From Ricordea florida (taxonomy: Eukaryota > Cnidaria > Anthozoa > Corallimorpharia > Ricordeidae), in assembly GCA_949710005.1 (NCBI GenBank), contig OX453286.1, positions 6,501,450 through 6,565,449 of the forward strand: a DNA stretch of 64,000 nucleotides, given 5' to 3'. A model generated the notes under the pieces. The model ran no database searches, was not told the DNA's origin, and worked only from the letters and a program-made list of their open reading frames with translations. The number at the start of each line of letters is the position of its first letter. The stretch's first letter is position 1. This document shows, one piece after another, positions 1 to 10,527 of this stretch. A program made the translations under genes and the position numbers.

Positions 1-452
1 AAAGTAACAACGAAGGCAACATTTTCTCGGAATGGTTTTGCTATGGATGTTAATTGTTGAGTGAGAACCCAAACTGATAATCCATGATGTCTTCCGGAGA
101 ATGCTAAATCTATAAACTTATTAGATCTTTTCTTCAGATCATTAGAAACAGCGCAATCATCTAAAATTATTAGTGTATTTGTTCCAGAAAATAAAGTTTG
201 ACAATCAGTTAATAACTCATTAATCTCATCAATGTTACTTGCATCGGGTGATAATACATAGAAACGTTTATCTCCTCGGGCAAAATTATGATATGTTTTA
301 TTTTTATAATAAGTTGGACATATTAGAACAATGTAATCAAAAAGTTTTAGGAATGGTCCTCGAAGCTGTTCAATTAGATACTTTGTTTTACCACAATTTG
401 TTGGCCCAGTTATTATACAATGAAAAGGAATTTTATCTCGTAGTTCTTCCAT
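1..452 (-). CDS. Polinton packaging ATPase (FtsK/HerA-like), 5' part only
   Basis: The first 150 residues of a P-loop ATPase read leftward from the ATG at 452-450 and leave the window still open. The Walker A motif GPTNCGKT is at residues 16-23 and the Walker B LIILDD at 94-99. In Polintons and related viruses this enzyme drives genome packaging into the capsid, and its frequent position beside capsid genes fits here: the capsid candidate starts at 1750 and the two genes run in the same direction, 56 bp apart. The family call rests on the P-loop form and the neighbours. The C-terminal half cannot be judged. Confidence 0.8.
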   Translation of the reverse strand, partial: MEELRDKIPFHCIITGPTNCGKTKYLIEQLRGPFLKLFDYIVLICPTYYKNKTYHNFARGDKRFYVLSPDASNIDEINELLTDCQTLFSGTNTLIILDDCAVSNDLKKRSNKFIDLAFSGRHHGLSVWVLTQQLTSIAKPFRENVAFVVT

Positions 453-508
453 GATTTTGTATCATAACTAAAGGTTTTTTTAAATTCACTTCGCGGGCCC
501 AGAGGGTT

Positions 509-1750
509 TCAGTACTTAATTGATCTTAAACCTGAATTCATAATCTCCATCATTGCATCAGCCACAACAAACATATAACAAGTTATTGTTCCTGAACCAC
601 CTTGTTTCCTTTTAATTTCTATTTTTACACCATCGTGTGTATTATTTAGAGCTAGCCCTCCGCCATGAATACCATTATCAGGGTGAGTTCTCGTATCAAC
701 CCAAAGAGCAAACTTATCAGCATAAAAATCCTTTTCTTTTAATGAAATTTGTAAACCATCATCTCTATTAAAACGTTTTTTAACAGATTCCCAAAGATCT
801 GATGGAATCATACCCCTAGAGTATATTCGATTTGGAACACCATCAACATCAATATTAACAGAAGATATACCTGGATTATAAAAATTTTCAGAATCCCTTG
901 CTCCTGCGGCTTGTGGCAATAAAAACAAACATAATATTCCAGTCATTGATCTTCTTGGTAAATTAATATGTTGATTAATAACACCATCACCACCTATGGA
1001 AAATGTAAAAGTTTTGTGTAAAGTAATATTTTCATAAAAGAATCCTTTACCAACTTGATATGTTGATTTTGCCTCACGGGCTAAGTATTCGCTTGAAATT
1101 GAAGAATATTCTAACTCTAAGTTTTTGATTGAATATGATGGTGTTTTAGTTGTATCAGAATAAATAAGAATATTATTAATTGGGGCAAGTGTAATCTCAA
1201 ATATTAAATGATTTTCTAATGCTTTTGGATAAAAAACACCATGATCGTTTAAAATAGGGTGATTTATTGGTATTCTATACTTTGTATTATGAACTGTGGC
1301 AAGCGCTACTTCTTTTACATCTTGTGTTTTTGCATCACCAGCTTTTGTTCTAAGTTTTCTAATATTTAACGAAGAAATACCTTGTTTTAATCTATCTTCA
1401 CGCTCTTCATCGGTTAAGAATAAATCATTATATGTTTGAAATAGATCATATCTTTGCGTATCCTGTAATGTTTCACCTCCAAAAAGAACTTTTAGTCTGG
1501 AAACAAGATTACTTCCTAAATTATTAACAACTGTATTATTAACATGCCCATCAACATCCAAGTCAAATAGTAGAGATACACTTCCAGGTACAATCACCAA
1601 ATTCTCAGAAAGTTTTGGAATATTTATATATAATGTTTCTCCGGGTCTGGCTGAGGATGGATTTAGAGTAATTCTATTCAATGTTGATTCTGCTTTCAAA
1701 CCAAATGGTTCTTTTGGAATTCTGTTTGGATTAATTTTTTCTGACGTCAT
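509..1750 (-). CDS. Polinton capsid protein candidate (jelly-roll type)
   Basis: A 413-residue soluble protein with no membrane segment, rich in short hydrophobic strands separated by Gly/Asn/Asp turns, as expected of a beta-sandwich coat protein. A segment near residues 300-330, with a GVPNRIYSRGM stretch followed by DLWESV, recalls the double jelly-roll major capsid proteins of Polintons and adintoviruses. It lies between the ATPase and the integrase, where capsid genes are expected. It is shorter than the usual major capsid protein (about 500-650 residues), so a minor capsid role remains possible. The reading frame is intact. Only 34 bp separate its ATG from that of the divergent integrase, so both promoters must sit in that gap or inside the genes. 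Confidence 0.55.
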   Translation of the reverse strand: MTSEKINPNRIPKEPFGLKAESTLNRITLNPSSARPGETLYINIPKLSENLVIVPGSVSLLFDLDVDGHVNNTVVNNLGSNLVSRLKVLFGGETLQDTQRYDLFQTYNDLFLTDEEREDRLKQGISSLNIRKLRTKAGDAKTQDVKEVALATVHNTKYRIPINHPILNDHGVFYPKALENHLIFEITLAPINNILIYSDTTKTPSYSIKNLELEYSSISSEYLAREAKSTYQVGKGFFYENITLHKTFTFSIGGDGVINQHINLPRRSMTGILCLFLLPQAAGARDSENFYNPGISSVNIDVDGVPNRIYSRGMIPSDLWESVKKRFNRDDGLQISLKEKDFYADKFALWVDTRTHPDNGIHGGGLALNNTHDGVKIEIKRKQGGSGTITCYMFVVADAMMEIMNSGLRSIKY

Positions 1751-1784
1751 ATTTGATTTATAAGATACTTTGGTTAATCTTTAA
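1751..1784. promoter_or_regulatory. Divergent intergenic gap between capsid-like gene and integrase
   Basis: Only 34 bp, AT-rich, separate the two divergent start codons. Any promoter for either gene must lie here or inside the opposite coding sequence. No consensus element is recognisable. Confidence 0.3.
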
Positions 1785-2786
1785 ATGAGTTCTACCTTAG
1801 TAAAAATATATTATTCAACTGAAGGATATTGGAAAGGATATTCTGCGATTAATAAATTATCTGAAAAAGCAAAAGTAAGTGAAGATGTTGCAAAACAATG
1901 GTTAAAGAAACAGGCAATATGGCAAATATATCTACCATCACCAAAGTATATTCCAAGACCACACTGGACTGTGGATAAACCGAATCAGATTCACCAAGCA
2001 GATTTATTATTTTTACCGCATGATAGAGTTGGAAGAAAAACTTATAAATATGCATTAGTTGTAGTTGATGTTGCCTCAAGATACAAAGATGCTGAACCAT
2101 TAGCCTCAAAAGAAAGTAGAGAAATATCAAATGCTTTTACAAAAATATATTCTAGAAAGTTAAAATATCCTAAAACATTAATGGTTGATCCTGGAAAAGA
2201 ATTTATGGGTGAGGTTTCCAAACTTATGAATTATCATAATGTTAAAATACAAAGAAGTGAAGCTGGAAATCATAGAGCCCAAGCATTTGTAGAAAACGCA
2301 AACAAAATATTAGGTGAAAGATTATTTAGTCATCAATATGCGCAAGAAATGATTAGTGATGAAAGGTCTAGAGTATGGGTGAAACGATTACCAGCTATTC
2401 TAAAAACTTTGAATAATACTACAACTAGAATAACTGGCAAAGAACCTGATAAAGCTATAAAACTGAAAGAGGTTGATATTGAACCTAAAAGATATCATCG
2501 GGTTGTTGGCCTTGATGAGGTTAGGTTGCCTCCTATTGTTAAAGTTAGATACTTGTTATTTCCCGGTGAGCTTGAAGGTGGTGAAAAAAGACGAGCTACT
2601 GATCCTATTTGGAGTATTAAAGTTTATGATATCTCTAGAAGTGTTATTTCACCCAATCAACCAGTTTTATATTATTTAATAAACGGACCTAGGCGCGGTT
2701 TTGTTAGGGAAGAATTACAGGTTATACCTTATGATACAGAGTTACCTCCTAATTCTGTTTTAGAAAGATCCGACACCACCCGATAA
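1785..2786 (+). CDS. Polinton retroviral-type (rve/DDE) integrase
   Basis: A 333-residue integrase expected to join the linear element to host DNA. The rve core spans about residues 62-175. The acidic triad is visible: D73 in HQADLLFL, D135 in MVDPGKEF and E170 in AFVENANK, with 34 residues between the second Asp and the Glu, as in retroviral integrases. The N-terminal 60 residues are helical and basic and lack an HHCC zinc finger. The C-terminal 100 residues look like a small beta barrel (SH3-like) ending near the stop. The gene points rightward into the polymerase gene and its last 58 bp overlap the polymerase 3' end on the other strand. The frame is intact and all catalytic residues are present. 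Confidence 0.9.
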   Translation: MSSTLVKIYYSTEGYWKGYSAINKLSEKAKVSEDVAKQWLKKQAIWQIYLPSPKYIPRPHWTVDKPNQIHQADLLFLPHDRVGRKTYKYALVVVDVASRYKDAEPLASKESREISNAFTKIYSRKLKYPKTLMVDPGKEFMGEVSKLMNYHNVKIQRSEAGNHRAQAFVENANKILGERLFSHQYAQEMISDERSRVWVKRLPAILKTLNNTTTRITGKEPDKAIKLKEVDIEPKRYHRVVGLDEVRLPPIVKVRYLLFPGELEGGEKRRATDPIWSIKVYDISRSVISPNQPVLYYLINGPRRGFVREELQVIPYDTELPPNSVLERSDTTR

Positions 2787-5700
2787 TGACCATATGGAAG
2801 AGTATGTTTTCCATCTTTACAAATGATTCTCTTATCATCATCAGCAGATAGTGCAACTTTATTAACGGTTTCAGTATAAACAAAATGTTTATAACTTCTT
2901 ATTACTTGCATCTCCCTCATCTGCTTTACTTTATTTTCTAAACATTCCTTGTAATCATCAAATCTTATATTATTTTCTACAACTGATTTCTTAATTCCTT
3001 TATCCTTTTTTGTCACTTTACCATTATCTGTTTTGAAAGCGTATAGCTTAGCTCGTAGACCAACAAATTCGGTTATTATTTTACCACCGGCTTCATCTTT
3101 AAACTTACCAATTATTTTTTTGTTTACACCTGTCTCAATTCCTGATGGATGATTTTTTGGATAATTACTAGTATCAAACATTTCTCTAACATCAGGGCTT
3201 ATATCCTTATAAAAATCCTCAGTTTCTATATCATATACAAGACTATCTGTATCTGTCATAAGTAATTTAGCTTTTTCACCATATTTTGGTTTAATATAAT
3301 TATAATGAAAGTCATACATCATTGCTTTACTTATATCTAAAATACACATTCCTAGGTAAATAGGTTTATTGTATTTTATATGTGTTTTATTCATATGAAC
3401 GGCCATAAGATTTTCAGAAAAAATAGTGCGACGATTATAGTTAGCTTTTGATATTAATTTTTTTGCTTCTTTCTCATTAGTAACCAATCTTATATCTACC
3501 CTTTTTCTAAGATTTTCCATTGTTTTCCCAAATACAGAGTTGTTCATAAGTTTAAAGAATTCTTTTTCAAAATCATTCTTTGCATTAGCCCTTAATTCAG
3601 TATTCAAATCAATGTAAGGTTTTAACCATTCAGACTCTTTAAATTTAATTCCTCTATGAACCTTTGTTACTTCTAATCCTAGACTTTCATAAAGTTTTAG
3701 AGTTTCATGGTGAACTACATAATTCTTTTTATTGTTGAGGTTTGGTATCAATTTCTCAACTCTATTAACCTTAATTCTTTCCGGAGCAAGCGGGTAGTCA
3801 CTATGTAAATCATGAAGGTGTCGTGGATATTTTAAATCAACCTCTACTATACATGGCATATTTCTCCATTTTGTTAGATCTTTTTCAATCATCCATTTTA
3901 AATCATGAGTGGGGAGTGGTTTACCCATTGCTCCACCATATAAGTTGTTTGCGTCAAGATATTCTATATAATTTTTAACTATGTTAGGATCATATTCACT
4001 CATGTATGGGTTGTTAGCTTTAGCATATCTGTTTGATATCTGAGATATACCCCCTCTAACACCTTTCTCAATCATAATTAGCATATCAATGTCATTTATC
4101 ATCTCCAATTTAACCCCAGTTAACTTTAACATAGCATCCCAAGCAAGTCCGGGTGCTGTATAATACCAAGCAGGATCCAAACCATAATTACTTTGACAAA
4201 CATCTCTAAAGTTTTCAAAAACATCTGCTAATAGGAGTACATCCGACATGAGATATAAATCAAGGTAATCTCGCATTCTTTTCATATTAAAGGTTTTCCA
4301 TACCTTTTTAACATGTTGATAATCATCTTCTGAAATATCTTCACCTCTAAGTTTTGAGTAAAAAGATTTCATTGGTGGAAGTTGGGTTTCTTTTAATTTA
4401 TCAAAATTATCAAGCCAATCATATGGGAATACTCCCTTTCTCAATAATAACTTTAATTCCACACCTTCAAAATACTTTTTAATTTCATGTAGGTTTTTAT
4501 CTGACGGATAAAGACACCTACTTCCTTTTATTACACCTTTACAAACATCACACTTTCCACATTTAGTAAGATTACTAGACAAACTATCAAGACTGGACGA
4601 CATAAATTTTAATGAATCTATGAACTTGATATCTCTCTTAACATATTTCATCTCACCACTTTCTTTATCTTTGTAGGTATCAACCACAATCTCTTTTGTG
4701 AAAGAAATATACTTTTCCTCATTATTAGGTATAGGATATATTTTACCTTCTGTTTTTGCAAGATTATTAATAAATAGATGAGAATCATATCCTGATAAAT
4801 TGTGAAATATTACAGGAAAGAATTTTGGTATTTTATAATTTAAATTGCATTCATTATGAGCTGCACCTCTATACTTTCCTGTAAGATGACAATGATCTAT
4901 TACCTTATCTTTATCCAATTCTTTCTCACAAATATGGCAGTGAGTAGCATTTTCATAATTTATTTTATCATTTTCTGACATCATTTTGTTATTAAATTTT
5001 TTGAATCTTTTTTTATTATAACTTATACAATTTTTATAAATTTTTTTAAATTCTTCTTCTAGATATTCCACAAATTTCTGTGTCACATCATCTTCGGGTG
5101 ATTCAGCAGTATATCTATAAAATCTGGATTTACATATTTTTTCATTAAAACTCTTAATATAACATCCGAATGCAACCGGTTTGTGCAACTGATATTTATT
5201 AGTGTAACTTTTATTTTTATTTGGTGAGCATGTTTTTATTTTATTCAAAATACACTCAAAGTCGGCATATGCAACAAAAGGTATTCTCATTTTTTTAACA
5301 AAATTTCTAAAAGAAAGAAAACAAGGGTTACCATCTTTATCTTTTGGCATATCAATCCTTGCTTCATTGTATAAATAACAATATGCTTCATGTTTTTCTA
5401 ATGATCTTTTTAAGTGAAAATGATGCAAACAATTATCACAAAAGTACAACTTACATTTACGTTTAGTAACTTGCCTACGTATAAGAGCACTAATATTCTT
5501 TATTAAAACAAAGTGTTTATTTGGTTCTTCATCTTCATCTTTAGTTTCTTCATTTCTTTCTTCTGTTAATAAAAGTAATCTAATCAATTTAAATCCACGT
5601 TTACTACTTCTTTTTATAGGATATACTCCTATTTTCTCATCATATCCATATATAGCAATATCATAATCATTTTGGTTTTCAAAATTAACAACATCTTGTA

Positions 5701-7021
5701 TTGTACTTGGAAAATTAATTCCATCCCAATTAAAATTCTTAGATTGTTCTATCAATTCTTTAGTTATTCTTTGTGGATTTTTATCGGTTGGAAATACGGC
5801 TCGTGTTATAACCCACTTTAAACATTTTTTATCATAATTCTTTAGGTTAATAAGCGCATTCCTGTTTAACAATTCTTGGGGTAGTGGTATATAAGAACCC
5901 CCTAAAAGAGGAACAAAACGATCTATGAAAATGTCAAAGAATAGTACTCGATCGAATACCCAACCAGATTCATTTTTTAAAAAATTTTCAAATAATATAA
6001 GTTGTTGATTTGTTAATCTATCAAATAATTCTGATAAATCTGTTGATTCAAGAACAATTTCTGATTTTTCAGAAGGAAAGTTCATTTCACAGTATTTATA
6101 TATGCCTGATTTTTCTAATATTTCTTTTTTGAACCTGCATGAAAATATAAATTTAGTCTTTAATGATTTTTTTGATTTAACTCTCTGTCTAATTAGATCT
6201 ATAACTTTTGGTTTTATTTTATGTAAGAATGTCTTTTCATCATTCTTTTCATTTCCTTCAATCCTATAGCTTATATAATTACCATTAATAGCTGATTCAT
6301 ATTCTCTTGGTGTAAAATCTTCCACAATTTCTTTTTTCTTAATTCTTTTTAATATTTTTGGTCTTGCACCCTCTTTCTCATAATCTCTTTTAGGGGGTGG
6401 TTTTATTTCTTTTGTTTTATTTACTTTTTTATATCTTTCTATAAAATTTTTAGCTAATTCTTCTGTTTTATTTTTTACTTTTTCAGGAATATATGGTTTT
6501 ACAAAATCCCAAAACTTGTTTAATACATTTCCTAAAAAAGGAGTTTGTTTTGTTTTTGTATTTTTAATCGTATCTGGTTTTATTGATTGCTTTTTAGGTT
6601 TTGGTTTATGTGGACTAGGCGGCGGAGAACCTGGCGGAGTACCTGGTCTATATCTATCTGGTGAGCCTGGTGGTGTGCCAGGCATTTGTTGATGAATAGT
6701 TAAAGGTGGTAAATTTGGTCGGTTTGCTGGCCTTATTTGTGGTGGTACAATATTCGGAATTGGAATTGGAAGTGGTAAATTTGGTTGGTTTCGTGGCCTC
6801 ATTGGTGTATTACGTAGCTCATTAACAATTCCTGCAATATTATTTGTTATTTCTTGAATATTATTAGTTATTTCAGGTATATTAATCAATGCGTCAATAA
6901 GTTCACTTTTATTAAACCCAGATCGACCAGCAATATTATACCATCTAACTAAAGTTTTTAATTGCACTACATTTAATCTTCGTAATTGTTGATCCATTTC
7001 TAATTTTGTAAACAATTTCAA
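2729..7021 (-). CDS. Protein-primed family B DNA polymerase of Polinton
   Basis: A 1430-residue polymerase that would copy the element by protein priming. In order: a SAP-like DNA-binding helix pair (about residues 9-47); a proline-rich low-complexity stretch (about 70-150) and a basic linker; a C2H2-like finger (about 520-545); exonuclease motif I with D587 and E589 in YADFEC; an endonuclease VII-like Cys/His cluster (about 692-726); exonuclease II FHNLSGYD near 740; a four-cysteine cluster (about 819-838); polymerase motif A with D1023 in DANNLYGG; motif B around N1161 in NNSVFGK; and motif C TDTDS with D1257 and D1259. All metal-binding acids are kept, so the enzyme could be active. The start at 7021 is the first ATG. 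The 3' end overlaps the convergent integrase gene. Confidence 0.92.
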   Translation of the reverse strand: MKLFTKLEMDQQLRRLNVVQLKTLVRWYNIAGRSGFNKSELIDALINIPEITNNIQEITNNIAGIVNELRNTPMRPRNQPNLPLPIPIPNIVPPQIRPANRPNLPPLTIHQQMPGTPPGSPDRYRPGTPPGSPPPSPHKPKPKKQSIKPDTIKNTKTKQTPFLGNVLNKFWDFVKPYIPEKVKNKTEELAKNFIERYKKVNKTKEIKPPPKRDYEKEGARPKILKRIKKKEIVEDFTPREYESAINGNYISYRIEGNEKNDEKTFLHKIKPKVIDLIRQRVKSKKSLKTKFIFSCRFKKEILEKSGIYKYCEMNFPSEKSEIVLESTDLSELFDRLTNQQLILFENFLKNESGWVFDRVLFFDIFIDRFVPLLGGSYIPLPQELLNRNALINLKNYDKKCLKWVITRAVFPTDKNPQRITKELIEQSKNFNWDGINFPSTIQDVVNFENQNDYDIAIYGYDEKIGVYPIKRSSKRGFKLIRLLLLTEERNEETKDEDEEPNKHFVLIKNISALIRRQVTKRKCKLYFCDNCLHHFHLKRSLEKHEAYCYLYNEARIDMPKDKDGNPCFLSFRNFVKKMRIPFVAYADFECILNKIKTCSPNKNKSYTNKYQLHKPVAFGCYIKSFNEKICKSRFYRYTAESPEDDVTQKFVEYLEEEFKKIYKNCISYNKKRFKKFNNKMMSENDKINYENATHCHICEKELDKDKVIDHCHLTGKYRGAAHNECNLNYKIPKFFPVIFHNLSGYDSHLFINNLAKTEGKIYPIPNNEEKYISFTKEIVVDTYKDKESGEMKYVKRDIKFIDSLKFMSSSLDSLSSNLTKCGKCDVCKGVIKGSRCLYPSDKNLHEIKKYFEGVELKLLLRKGVFPYDWLDNFDKLKETQLPPMKSFYSKLRGEDISEDDYQHVKKVWKTFNMKRMRDYLDLYLMSDVLLLADVFENFRDVCQSNYGLDPAWYYTAPGLAWDAMLKLTGVKLEMINDIDMLIMIEKGVRGGISQISNRYAKANNPYMSEYDPNIVKNYIEYLDANNLYGGAMGKPLPTHDLKWMIEKDLTKWRNMPCIVEVDLKYPRHLHDLHSDYPLAPERIKVNRVEKLIPNLNNKKNYVVHHETLKLYESLGLEVTKVHRGIKFKESEWLKPYIDLNTELRANAKNDFEKEFFKLMNNSVFGKTMENLRKRVDIRLVTNEKEAKKLISKANYNRRTIFSENLMAVHMNKTHIKYNKPIYLGMCILDISKAMMYDFHYNYIKPKYGEKAKLLMTDTDSLVYDIETEDFYKDISPDVREMFDTSNYPKNHPSGIETGVNKKIIGKFKDEAGGKIITEFVGLRAKLYAFKTDNGKVTKKDKGIKKSVVENNIRFDDYKECLENKVKQMREMQVIRSYKHFVYTETVNKVALSADDDKRIICKDGKHTLPYGHYRVVSDLSKTELGGNSVS

Positions 7022-7360
7022 ATCTTTAAATCATTTTTTTAAAAAATGTGCCAGGTCCCTATATCATATTTTATATGTTTCAAATTGAATTTGTATCGGT
7101 TTCAAAATAAAAATCAAAACACAATAAAATGTGTCAGGAGCCGGCCCCGCGTCGATTTCACATAGTCTTTGTATCAGGTTATTACGCAGCTCATCAACAG
7201 CTTTGTATCGACTTAGTTATTGCTTGTTAATAAAAAATGTGCTAGCATCACAATTGAAATGAAATCGTAATGAAATCGTAATGAAAAATGTGCCAGAATC
7301 ACAATTGAAATGAAATCGTAATGAAATCGTAATGAAAAATGTGCCAGAATCCCCCATATA
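7022..7360. repeat. 50-51 bp repeats at the right edge of the Polinton
   Basis: The motif AAAATGTGYCAG recurs five times from 7040 to 7350. The last three copies begin at about 7238, 7288 and 7339 as tandem units of 50 and 51 bp, each carrying ATGAAATCGTAATG twice. This is probably subterminal or terminal repeat sequence of the Polinton. The exact end is not resolved because the partner terminus is outside the window. Confidence 0.5.
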
Positions 7361-9393
7361 CTATCATCAAATGGAGGTGGAGATAAGCTGCGCCCGCGAT
7401 GCCCTCTCTCAATAGATTTCGGAAGGATGTCGAACGAAGCCGAATACAAGAACTTGGATGTTGAAAACGAAACTTCGTAAGTCGAAACTTGCATTGTTGA
7501 AATTTTTATAAAAACAGACGAAAATCGTCAATATGGCAACCCAAATTCGTGATATTGAATGCAAAAAACAAAAAGTATTACGTACAATCGAAAAGTTTAA
7601 ACACGAAATCAACACTGTTGGATGTCGCATTGTGTAAGGTAGCATAAAATACAGCAAGTCGAGTATCCAATGCAAAGATCGAATTTTGGCGGAAATGGAC
7701 TTCCATAACTGCCGTCATCGGGCCCTGAGATATGTCAAGAGTAAAAAGAGTTTTTGTTAACGAGATAATCTATCAGTTTCCAAAACAAGCCTGCACCCTT
7801 CCACCATACAAATACTATTTGCCCTATATGATGCATTTGCAGTTGAGACAAAACATTTGGTGCACCATCCATGCATAACGACAGAAAGGTAAATAAAAAG
7901 TAAATAAATACAGCGGTGCTTCGTATTTCTGGAGACAAGTTGCAAATAGTTTTAACGAGAAATGACACACCAGCATAGGCTCCTCCACCTTCATTAAAAA
8001 GTTGGAGAAGAAAAGCAAAACAAAGAACTTCAGTCCAGTCCAGAGGCCTGTCTATATTTTTCATCTGGCCTCCCGAAAGTGCGGAAAATCTGACTGAGCA
8101 AAACAATTGAAACTGTTCCCTGTGAGACAGACAAGGGTTATTCCATTCGAAGCCAGCTAAATGGAGTCCCCTTAATTTAACTACCGTTCTAATGGAAACG
8201 AAACTGCTTAGAATCGAAAGGACTGAAACTGTTGCAGCATTTGGGTTCAGTCAATCGGTAGGGTCAACGTGTTTTGTTTCACTTCTTCCACGTGTTTCAT
8301 TATTTTTGTGCGAGACTTTTAATCGCTCATCGTCTCTAACGTGTAAATGAACGTGTAAATTGCACTTTGATACATCTGCCACTTCACCCTCGAGTTACGC
8401 ATGCAGGACATCCGGGCACCTCACAGACAGCACCCAATCTTACAACAACACGGATACAATGAAGCAGTCAATCATCTTTCTCAGGTTCAACTCTGTGCTT
8501 ACTAGCTCGGCTTTGTTTCCTCGTAGATTACAATTAACCGTCCTATATCGTTCAACCCATGTTCGATTTGTAGGCATACCGTATGCTATCTTTTACTGCA
8601 TGTATATTATTGGCCAATTTCCCTCATAGAAAAACGGTGGCCGTAATTAACAGATGGAAAACACGGCTGACCGAAAACAACATATTTTTTTTTCATTAAA
8701 TCTATTTCGAGGTATTTCAATACCATCGTATACCATGGCACATGTTTCATGGTCAGAATTTTCCTTTGGTAGAAAATCAGGCAGTGTGGTCGATGTGCTG
8801 AGGGCCGGAGCGGGTGTGCAACAGTTTGAGTAGGCATTTTTTTTTCTTTCCTTGCCTGCGTTTCCTCTCTTATTCGTTTTGTCATCGCCCAAACCAGTTG
8901 TTTGTGTATCAGATGCCGTAATGGTGGCCTAGTGGCGCTACAAAAAGCACCACCTGCATGTATTCCGTTGTGGACGGCCTTGATTTAGCGTTGCAAGGAA
9001 GTAAACTTTTTTCTATGATAAAAAAGTTTGGATCCTTGATCTCAAAAGCGTTGAAACCGTGGCCCATGTACTCGCACAAAAAAAACCCCAAGAGATTACT
9101 TTAAACCGTTTCTTAATTTGAGACCAAAACGTACTTTCTCCTTACAGTACCAAGACTCTATATGCAAACAAACAAGGGGAATATAGCAACTTGGGAATTT
9201 CTAATCGATCTAGCATCAAATTCTCCAAATAACACATAAAGAAGTGTAAAAGACTCGTTCATGAGAATTGCTACTTTCATCTTGAGAGTGAAAGATCAGT
9301 GTGTTGAGGCGGATTCTACGAGTTGTGATTCTACTTCTTGTTGGCTAGCTTTTGACCATCCTGCAACACGGTCCTATTCCAGCGGTTACTTTG
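7361..9393. other. Intergenic, no supported gene
   Basis: Only short frames are present. One minus-strand frame (7735-8106, 123 residues) is hydrophobic but has no recognisable domain, start context or splice structure. No repeat with clear ends was found. Confidence 0.4.
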
Positions 9394-9789
9394 TTAAACC
9401 AAAAACGCATTTTCCTCGTTTTCTTTGAAATGGGCCTCGGTTGTCGCCATTTTCGAGTCAACCAAGAAATCAAAACAGGCTTCCTCTGCGCTCTGTTCAT
9501 CATCTAATTCATCTTGTTTGGCTTGGCGTGCGCAGGTGTCGCTGGCCAAGTTGGCGATCACGAAATACACGACGGCAAGTATGTAAGTTAAGATTCCGAC
9601 GACGGTGAATGTCTCTCGTCCTTTGTCGGAGGGACTCGCCAAACAGAAGCTCAGAGCAACTAGTACTGCTCCTACAGTAACAACAGCCAGCGGAAAAATG
9701 CAAAGGTTACCCAGGCAACAGAGGGCAGAATCGGTAGAGCTCTGGCTTTCTTCCGATGTGTCAAAATTTGTTTCGTTATCCGTAGCCAT
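9394..9789 (-). CDS. Two-pass membrane protein, single exon, TMEM100-like layout
   Basis: A 131-residue protein with an acidic Ser/Thr-rich N-terminus (1-25), a first membrane helix (about 28-50) that starts with the motif C-I-F-P, a 9-residue loop, a second helix (about 60-80) ending in A-N, and an acidic cytosolic-type tail (81-131). It shares helix spacing and both motifs with the protein at 15846-16283, so they are probably paralogs. Vertebrate TMEM100 has a similar C-x-x-P start of its first helix, but that link is only a resemblance. The function is unknown. The start is the ATG at 9789, and no intron is needed. Confidence 0.65.
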   Translation of the reverse strand: MATDNETNFDTSEESQSSTDSALCCLGNLCIFPLAVVTVGAVLVALSFCLASPSDKGRETFTVVGILTYILAVVYFVIANLASDTCARQAKQDELDDEQSAEEACFDFLVDSKMATTEAHFKENEENAFLV

Positions 9790-10527
9790 TACTCTTGTAA
9801 ATTTCCTTCTCTAAACGACGAGAAAGTCCTCCAATCTCTGTATTCAGAAAGCCAGAAATATAAGAGCTTGTTTTTTAAATATCTGATGCATTCTTATCCA
9901 TGGACAGCTGTGACTTTTCTCGTAATCCTTGAGGACACATTATCAAGATAAAAGTTCTCCTTTGTGGATCAGATACATGTCATACCGTACAAGTTTTGAG
10001 AATGTGTTAGAGTATCAGTGAAGCCCATAATTGGTGATCGTTTCTTTATATTCTCATTATAAGTGTCTATTACGCTGTAATGATGTGACTAGGAGAATTT
10101 TTATGCTGATCACTATTGGGGCAAAAACTTCAATGGGTCAACAAAACTTCCAGCGGCCCAAACGTCAACAAACCGTCTGGCACAAGTTAATCTTCTTGGT
10201 TCTAGGAGGAAACGAGCGGCGATAAAGACAAGAAAATCCTAAACTTCACCGCGCCATTAAAGACACTGGTTATTTTGCTGCTTTGCCCAGTGCTTGGTGC
10301 CAAAAGCGTTATCGATTAGAGTACAGACGTACGGCGATTCTGAGCCCATCGAAAACAAATCTCTTTCTGCGGTTGAACATTTTATGACGTCATCTGTTGC
10401 ATGTCTGGAGTATCGATTACAGTAAACATAATCGAAGTGATTGTGCCGGTTGTTTTTTTCTCACTATTCGTCTCGCGTATGCAAAGAAATTATACCTCTA
10501 AACCGTACAATTACACTACAGTTCTTT
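9790..10527. other. Upstream region of the two-pass membrane gene
   Basis: No gene is visible. This would hold the promoter and 5' UTR of the minus-strand gene ending at 9789. No TATA box or other element is clear. Confidence 0.3.

Larger units (their letters stand above)
1..7360. mobile_element. Polinton/Maverick (right part, left end outside window)
   Basis: Four large open frames in the first 7 kb form the Polinton core set: packaging ATPase, jelly-roll capsid candidate, DDE integrase and protein-primed DNA polymerase B. Polintons are integrated virus-like elements, usually 15-25 kb, with terminal inverted repeats and a 6-bp target duplication. Neither terminus could be fixed: the left lies outside the window, and the right is placed at the last 50-bp repeat near 7350. 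No adenovirus-type protease is visible and it may lie to the left. The visible frames are uninterrupted, which suggests a young or selected copy. Confidence 0.85.

Noticed and set aside
7735..8106. Hydrophobic 123-codon frame
   Set aside because: Vaguely like a transporter fragment but no motif could be matched and no flanking exons were seen.
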